Shown: positions 57,581 to 64,000 of the stretch, one piece after another
Layout: each line of letters begins with the position of its first letter
Position numbering within the stretch: position 1 is the stretch's first letter
DNA from: Pyxicephalus adspersus
Taxonomy: Eukaryota; Chordata; Amphibia; Anura; Pyxicephalidae
Length of the DNA: 64,000 nucleotides
NCBI RefSeq assembly: GCF_032062135.1
Contig: NC_092859.1
Location: 36,135,297 to 36,199,296, forward strand
Direction: 5' to 3'
The notes under the pieces: generated by a model
Databases searched by the model: none
What the model was told of the DNA's origin: nothing
The model's input: only the letters and a program-made list of their open reading frames with translations
Position numbers and translations under genes: made by a program

Positions 57581-57790
57581 GAATATGATAATAGCATTAT
57601 TCAATCCAGAAGAAAGACAATTTCTGGAACACAGAATATTATTCAACAAAGAGGAGTTTTGACGCTGGATCACAGCGCACTATTATACCTGGTCGACCAC
57701 TGGACCATAGAGCATCATTCAACCCATAAGTGGACTAAGACTGAAACGCAGAGCATCATTCTATCCAAAAGATGGCCAGAATTGGAGTAA
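57581..57790 (+). repeat. Degenerate minisatellite, right part
   Basis: Same unit as 56620-57078: gcattattcaatccagaaga, acacagaatattattcaaca, and gaccatagagcatcattcaa, then cgcagagcatcattctatcc. Confidence 0.75.
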
Positions 57791-59740
57791 TGAGTAGGGT
57801 TCGAAACAATAATTTACATTTAATCAATTAAAATAACTTATTTAATTGGCATTTAAATTAAGCGTAACTGTGTAATAATCATAATCATGCTCACTTCTTA
57901 CATTCAGCATCTTCCATTCAGACAAGAAATCTCAGGATATAATAAGGTAAGGTTTAGTTTATTTTTTTTTGTTTTATTGTATGACATGTCAAATCCTTTA
58001 AATGACATTGTAAACATTTGTTCTTGTTTCTTTTGGCTTTGTTTAAAACATTTCCTCTGTTTGGAGTAACAGAATTTCATACATGGATGATTTGTTTTTT
58101 CATATTATTTCCAGGCACACGTTCAATCAATCTTTGCCTGTTTGATAAACTAAGGCATCATAATTAGTTTGTAAATAAAGTGCATGAATGTACTGCATTT
58201 GTAACTAGCAAAATGTTTTTAGCACTATAAAACATTAGGGAGGGATTTTATGAACAGCCTAAAGAATGTGTTTACTAAATCTGGACAGTCAACTTCATCG
58301 AACCCAATCTACAAAAATGAAGTGGGAGGGCCCCCGGGATGAGTTCAATGAGCTGGGCCACTCTGCTTTATCCAGATGTCCATCAGTACCTGACCTGCAC
58401 AGGATTTGTGTGCTTTATAGAATTTACAGTATTCCGTATGGTTAAAGGGAACATAGAAGAGTGAGTTCCATACAGGTATTGACAGCTCACCTGTATGTTG
58501 CTGTCATTTGTAATCACAAGTTGGAACAGATAAACTCTTTCACCATTTGCTTTTTCTGCAGCTCTGACAGATAACATCTAATGCAGAGAGCTAAAGGAAG
58601 CTCCGTTGGCTTCTGTGCTAACAAATAACAACAGTGATTTGGTGAATGTCAAGTTCCGCTTCTGCAACCCCTCACTTTGTATGACATTCCCAATTATGCA
58701 CAAAATCATTCCATATGCTATGCTGTAATTCTCTATTCTACAACAAATCATTTCATAGACTATGCAGCTACATTGCTTTTTCTCCTCAATTTTTAAAACT
58801 TCTACTTTTAACTTTCTAAATTTTTAAAATGTGCTGTAAATGTCCTTTTCTGTGCTCTTTCACCCACTAATTTATGCAGAATGCTATACAATATTGTTTT
58901 TTTTTATATTTTGTGCATTATGATTGAATCTGTCCACTTTGCTGTAAGTCTGTGCTTACTTCATTATCACTTTCAAGTTCTTTCAGTCATCTAATGGTAG
59001 GGCTATGGTTAAAAGCTTTGGGAATAAAATGTTTCTTTTGCTGTTTTTCTTTTAGAAACATATCAAATAGAATAAAGTTTATATAAACAAAAAAAACTCA
59101 AGTTTATCCCCCCAAAAACACTGATTACCTCTTCCCCACAGGAGCTGACTTTATACTTTGCATGACCTTTTTTTATTTAGTAGAATTGTTTTTTAAATAG
59201 TAGCAGCAGGAGAATAGAATGTTCTAAAGATTCAAACATCCCCAGTAACTGCATTGTTTGTTGTCGAATACAAAAAGGTTATTGTTATCTTTGGGTGCCT
59301 GAAGAAATCAACAATTTCAGAAACTGAAACTTGGAGCTTTTATATGACTGCCCATACATGCCCTAGAATACAACAGTCAGGTGAATAGTAGGCTGTGCAG
59401 GGCTTTGCTGGCATCTGTAATTCTGAACATCAGAGCAACTTATTCTGACATTCTTGGAAAATCTTGTTGGACATTGTGGGAGCTGAAAAGATGGAAAAAA
59501 GTTCCAGAAGACTGCAGCAAGTTGCAACCCCTTGTCTGAGATTTATAATATGTCATTGCTTGTCTCTTTATAGGTACATTGGCCAAGTCACAAAAAAACC
59601 CATCACCTTCATTCATAGAAAAATATCAGCTGGTTTACTGGCCCACTTACCCGTAAGCAGGTAGATATTTCACCAAGAATGCCATGTTCATGGATATATT
59701 TTTTTACTGAACACTTTTTGTGGGCTGTGCTGATCAATAA
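57791..59740. other. Unannotated intergenic DNA
   Basis: AT-rich, low-complexity T-runs. No gene or assigned repeat. Confidence 0.5.
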
Positions 59741-59744
59741 ATGC

Positions 59745-59965
59745 AGCCACGGCGATTCCCGGCACTAGAAGTTGAAGTCTCCCCATTCAAAACCTCTAGT
59801 GCTCTCTGATTGGATGAGGAAAGGAAAATCGTCATGACACTCAAGCAAATGATTTCCTGGAACTTCCGATGGGTTCGCAAAATCGGTTCGCCAAAATTTT
59901 GTGAACCCATTGGAAGTTCGAGGAAATTTTCGTGAGAACGCCAGAGGCATTCTCGCTCATCCCTC
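59745..59965. mobile_element. Unclassified GC-richer repeat with inverted blocks
   Basis: Contains gaacttccgatgggttcgca, 'aaaatcggttcgccaaaatt' and 'aacccattggaagttcgagg': ggaacttccgatgggttcgc pairs with gtgaacccattggaagttcg. Probably a MITE by structure; no other copy was found in the window. Confidence 0.45.
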
Positions 59966-62578
59966 CGTAGCACTTCCCAACAGATAGACAGAAAAGTGAA
60001 TTTGTAAGCACTAACTAAACAACTAATATCACACATGGGTAGATGGTGAGACAACTTCTAATTCTGAACGTTCAGAGACCAGTCACCATGTATCTTTGAA
60101 CTCATAGGTAAATGTTGATTGTGTTTGGAAGCTACAGGAAAAAGGGAAGCATCAACAGCTACCCACAGAGATCCTTTGCAAACTTCTCAATATGGGTTAC
60201 AGCACTGCTTATGTAGGGAACATGGCCTACAGTCCTGGCTTGACTGTTATTTATTATTGAACCAGAACAATCTACAATTAAATATCCTTAATATGTATGT
60301 ATGATATCCAGTGTGCTCCTAATATTTAATTCTAGGCTATCCCTGCTACACTTCCAGATGATGGTATTCCACCTATTCTATCTTTTCTATAATTCTTTAC
60401 ACCTGCATTAGTGATCTACTTCCTAGAAAAAATAAGTTAAAGTAATAGAAAGTAACTATAAATAGCGGAACCTACAATCTTTTTAAAGTGGATCTAAACT
60501 CAAAAAGTGATAAATTCCCTCCAAAAAGTAACAGTAGAATTCCTGTGCCTTAAGGCTTAAATGTATATATGGGCAGTGTGGGATCATCTAAGCCTCTGCT
60601 GTTATCTTCCACTTCTTATGGACTTGAAGTTAGATTTGGTGATTTCAGAACCTGAAGTGCAAGGATCAAGGCAATTCCCGTGAAACTGACCAGATGGGAA
60701 TGGGGAAGAACCCTTAAACAGCAACCCAAACAAAAATTTAAATTATTTAGTGCAATAGAGAAAGGCAAGAACCCCTGTAAGATATTCATTTCTGACCCTC
60801 TTGCGGTTTCCTCACTTGAAGGTCTTTGACTTGACATGTTACTTTACCCTCAATGTACACAGCATCCCTTTTCCTTCTTCGTAGAGCTGTAATGCAATGT
60901 GTTATGATATCTTTCTGTTTTGCATTTGAAAATGCCTTAAAGCCCAAAACTAGAACTGAACAAGGCAAATTTTCAAACCATCCAAGATGATTAATGAAAA
61001 TTATAAGTATTACCTTTGGAACTGAACTCTTTGAATACAGATACCCATTGTTTAGTCATATTAGCCTGTAGCTGTGGAGCTACAGTACCTCTCATGCCAT
61101 TTAGTTTCCTGATTAACAAAATTGTTCTTCATCTGCATCCTGTGACTGCTAATTCCTGCTTCTCAGGTAGATACATGGCTTGTTCCTTAATGCAGGGATT
61201 CTGGGAAATGTAGTCTGGCACCTATCGTTCTCTCTAATTTGGGTGTCCTGTGGTCACACATGATTAAATCAATGGATATAAGAATGAGGTATAGTGCAGT
61301 GTGCAAGCATATTTGGTGCATGAGATCGTAATCCGTCCACCGCATACTCATATATATTGCTTGTATTAACTTATCAACCTGATTGCTATATTTTGGGTTT
61401 AATTGGGCTGTAAAATACACTGAAATACCTGAGCATGCCCATACTCCCATCACAAGTTTTCTTGCACATACAGTAAAAGGACAAGAGGTTGGCATGTCTG
61501 ACCAGGTATACTGAATATGGAGTGCACTAGACATTGGGGTCCTGCTGTGGTTCATAATACAGTCAGATTTAGACACCCTAAACAGCTGCAATAACAGGAA
61601 ATTAGAGGTAAGACCTATTAAAATACAGAGCAATTCCTATCTGATTTGAGATATTTTTTTTATTTTATTAAGGCTTTAACCTGTCCAATAGAAAAAACAT
61701 TATTCTAGCAATTCCTGCACAGTAGTGGGCTCGAGCAGGCTGTTGCACACATTGACTAAGTTTATCGATGGTCTCAATTAGAGATAGACTCACAGAGCGT
61801 TTTACTGGGCTTTGTCTCTGCTCCAAAGCAGAGACAGTGCCAATGGATATTTTTATTTGCAAGATTTCTGCCAAAAATAACTTGGAGGGTCAAAAGCCCA
61901 GTGCAGAGGGCTCTGCGGGGACAGCTAAGTTTACTTGTTCACAAAGAAATAACTACAAGCGCAGCTGGTAGAGTTTTCTCAAAACATAAGGGGAAACATT
62001 CTCTTGGGGGAACCAAACAAACAAAATGTGCACTGTTTTTATATGTCCCTGGTTCAGCGAGGAATCCGGCAGGTGTTTCCACAGTCCTGGTTACATGCTG
62101 CTTTTTTTGTTTGTAAGATGTAGGGTAGTTAATTAAAAGCAGAAGTCACAATTGTTTTTAGTTATTTGTGGAAGGAGGCAGGTTTTGATCCCTCACTGGG
62201 TTGTTATCACTATTACAAATTCTGGCAGAGAAATCTTCATCAAGCCACATTACAGCCATGAGAAATGACGTTCTGTGTTTTGGGATTTTCATTGATACTG
62301 CATTGCATTTTCCATATTTCCTGTAGAGATTTAATTAGGGGGAACTGCAATGCTATATCAAATAGAAAGCTCTGCATCAGTGAGGACCGACCCCAGGGAC
62401 AGCCAGGGAATACTGGATGAGCATCGTCTAGCATCAGGTAGTGGAAACCTTCAAAAAAAGACTGGTATTGAAACATAAAAAGTATTAAATGTAGTGTTGC
62501 CCACAAGGGAAAGAATGGGTATACAATTTCAGAAGAATCCTAGAATGATAGCATATACCATAGGAATAGATGATAGAT
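59966..62578. other. Unannotated intergenic DNA
   Basis: A segment near 60480 (aaagtggatctaaactcaaa) resembles the ends of MITE families seen elsewhere (4502, 30560). Otherwise no supported feature. Confidence 0.45.
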
Positions 62579-62813
62579 CGGCAGCACAGTGGCCAACACT
62601 CTTGCCTTGGCAGTGCCAGGTCCTACGTTTTATTCACAGCCAGAACACTATCTGCAAGGAGTTTGCATTTTCCTCCCACATCCCAAAAACTTTCAATTAG
62701 ATTAACTGGCTTCCCCTCAAAATTATCACTGAACTGTTCCTTTGATAGTTAGTGATACGACTATGGACTTTGTAGAACACTATGTATGTCGATGCTATAT
62801 ACAAGTAAAAACC
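62579..62813 (+). mobile_element. tRNA-headed SINE, most complete body copy
   Basis: Reads tcggcagcacagtggccaac, actcttgccttggcagtgcc, aggtcctacg, then aacactatctgcaaggagtt and 'aaaactttcaattagattaa'. The tail follows as agttagtgatacgactatgg, actttgtagaacactatgta, and tgtcgatgctatataca. Same order as 6037-6305 and 51290-51471. Confidence 0.75.
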
Positions 62814-63820
62814 AGTGGATACCCTCTTCCCAATGGACAGTAACCTACTAGTATGGAAAACTCCACCCTGATCTAGCTCATCTGTAGAGAGTGCTACCGC
62901 AGTCCACGGCAATGGATATAACCAGTGGTGAATTTGGCCCAGGTTTTGCACTAAGCACCTCTTCCTAAAAAATAGCGATCCTTTTTTTTTTAACTGTTCA
63001 TCACTTTTTTTTAATGTAGTTTCTTTGTACATGACATATCTCCCAAAACAAAGTCAGATCTATTAGAAATGTAGAAATTGCAAGAGTCCACCTTGTGCAC
63101 AGACCTCAAAGACATTCATAATTTTCCTGTTGTTGTACTGATATCTGCATACCTTAAGAAATGCTCCTGATACATTGATCTAGTCACATCCTGGAAACAA
63201 TAATTGCAAGATTTTTTAACTTCTGTTAGTAGCTTTGAATTTGTTACATCTTGATGGCATAATACAGAAGTTATACATGAAATAAAACACTTGTGCTGTA
63301 TTTGAGTCTGTCAGTACAGTAAATATTCCTGGACCGCCAAGAGCATGTTGACTTGGTAAGGTCAATATTTACTGCAAATGGGACATATGGATTAATAGAG
63401 TAAACCAATGTACATGTGGTTTGTTTCCAATGGCCCAAGGAAATGTGGATTGTTTTGGTGTTCTTGGTTTGGTTGTCTCTTTTGCAAAACAGGAAGATCC
63501 TTCAACATCTATGAATTATTGTTGCGAATCAGTCTAACGGATACAATAATTTGTATGAGTTCTCTCTACCTTTTATAAAATTTAGGGTCATGTGACTTTT
63601 GTGGGACAGGGCTGATTGCTTGGTAATCGCTTAGTGTTGTCACATGAGGGTGGTCGCAAACTGAACTGCCCACCTGGAGCACCTCAGATCGTACATGAGC
63701 TGCTGGGGGAAGGTGGCATTGAACTTGTTCCATTGACCCACATTGGCAACGCACAGATTTGCTTTTATCATATTAGTTTGCTAGCTTTATGTAACCAATC
63801 ACAACTCACCTAGCATTGCA
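62814..63820. other. Unannotated intergenic DNA
   Basis: No gene or repeat assigned. Confidence 0.45.
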
Positions 63821-63842
63821 GCTTATTTCTGTTTCTTTTACC

Positions 63843-64000
63843 TCTACCTCTTCTATCAATGCCAGGACAGGAAACTTTATTATGTAAATCATCACTGGCC
63901 TCCCTCAGTCCTGTTACTGTGGACGAAGTCTTAAGTCTCCTCTCATCATCTCCGTCCACTACATGTCCACTGGACCCAATCCCTTCTGATCTACTCCGTG
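63843..64000 (+). mobile_element. L2-type LINE, start of reverse transcriptase region, runs off the right edge
   Basis: The plus strand is open to the last base, giving MPGQETLLCKSSLASLSPVT and then VDEVLSLLSSSPSTTCPLDP-IPSDLLR. The pattern 'PVTxxEVLxLLxSSxSTTCxLDPIPxxLL' is the conserved entry to the RT domain of L2/Maui-type LINEs. No stop is seen in this short stretch, so the copy beyond the window may be better preserved than the truncated tails inside it. Confidence 0.8.

Noticed and set aside
57254..57790. 178-codon plus-strand ORF
   Set aside because: It begins in an unidentified insert and runs into a tandem minisatellite, and has no recognisable domain; an overlapping minus-strand ORF is equally long. 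Chance openness is more likely.

Overview
The window is vertebrate nuclear DNA, almost certainly from a frog. It has intron-split genes with GT..AG junctions, AT-rich non-coding sequence and many interspersed repeats. No bacterial, plasmid or phage features are present. The frog assignment is an inference from the repeat types (palindromic MITEs, a tRNA-headed SINE sharing the 'gcgctatataaa' tail of an L2-type LINE, piggyBac-like TTAA elements, L1/Tx1-like LINEs) together with diverged tetrapod-like orthologues; no species can be named.

Two protein-coding genes are supported, both on the minus strand. At the left edge lies TTC1 (tetratricopeptide repeat protein 1), with six coding exons between 1294 and 5822; its last exon is off the left edge. 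To its right lies ADRA1B (alpha-1B adrenergic receptor), with two coding exons at 28941-29898 and 13913-14415 separated by a 14.5 kb intron placed after transmembrane helix 6, as in the family. ADRA1B followed by TTC1 in the same orientation is the order I recall for human chromosome 5q33, so this is a conserved syntenic block. The genes have no direct functional link: one is a catecholamine GPCR, the other a TPR adaptor.

Region by region: 1-5.9 kb is TTC1 with a compact ETS/CRE-like and CCAAT promoter. 5.9-13.9 kb is intergenic, with a SINE, MITEs and a degenerate minisatellite. 13.9-29.9 kb is ADRA1B, whose intron carries MITEs, an old LINE remnant and a second minisatellite. 30-43.4 kb has no gene I can see; it holds a LINE 3' stub with target-site duplications, a third minisatellite, a long AT microsatellite, a near-perfect 230 bp foldback, an L2-type LINE end and TTAA-flanked elements. 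43.4-49.2 kb is a full-length L1/Tx1-type LINE with intact ORF1 and broken ORF2, bounded by target-site duplications at an L1-type endonuclease site. 49.2-64 kb is again without genes; it has MITEs, a second 5'-truncated and internally deleted LINE nested in a SINE tail, a fourth minisatellite split by unrelated DNA, and an L2-type LINE running off the right edge.

I found no convincing new biological system. The most notable signals are the repeat biology (nested insertions, SINE/LINE tail sharing, MITE families carrying splice-donor-like motifs, the foldback) and a possible intron-retention isoform of ADRA1B.
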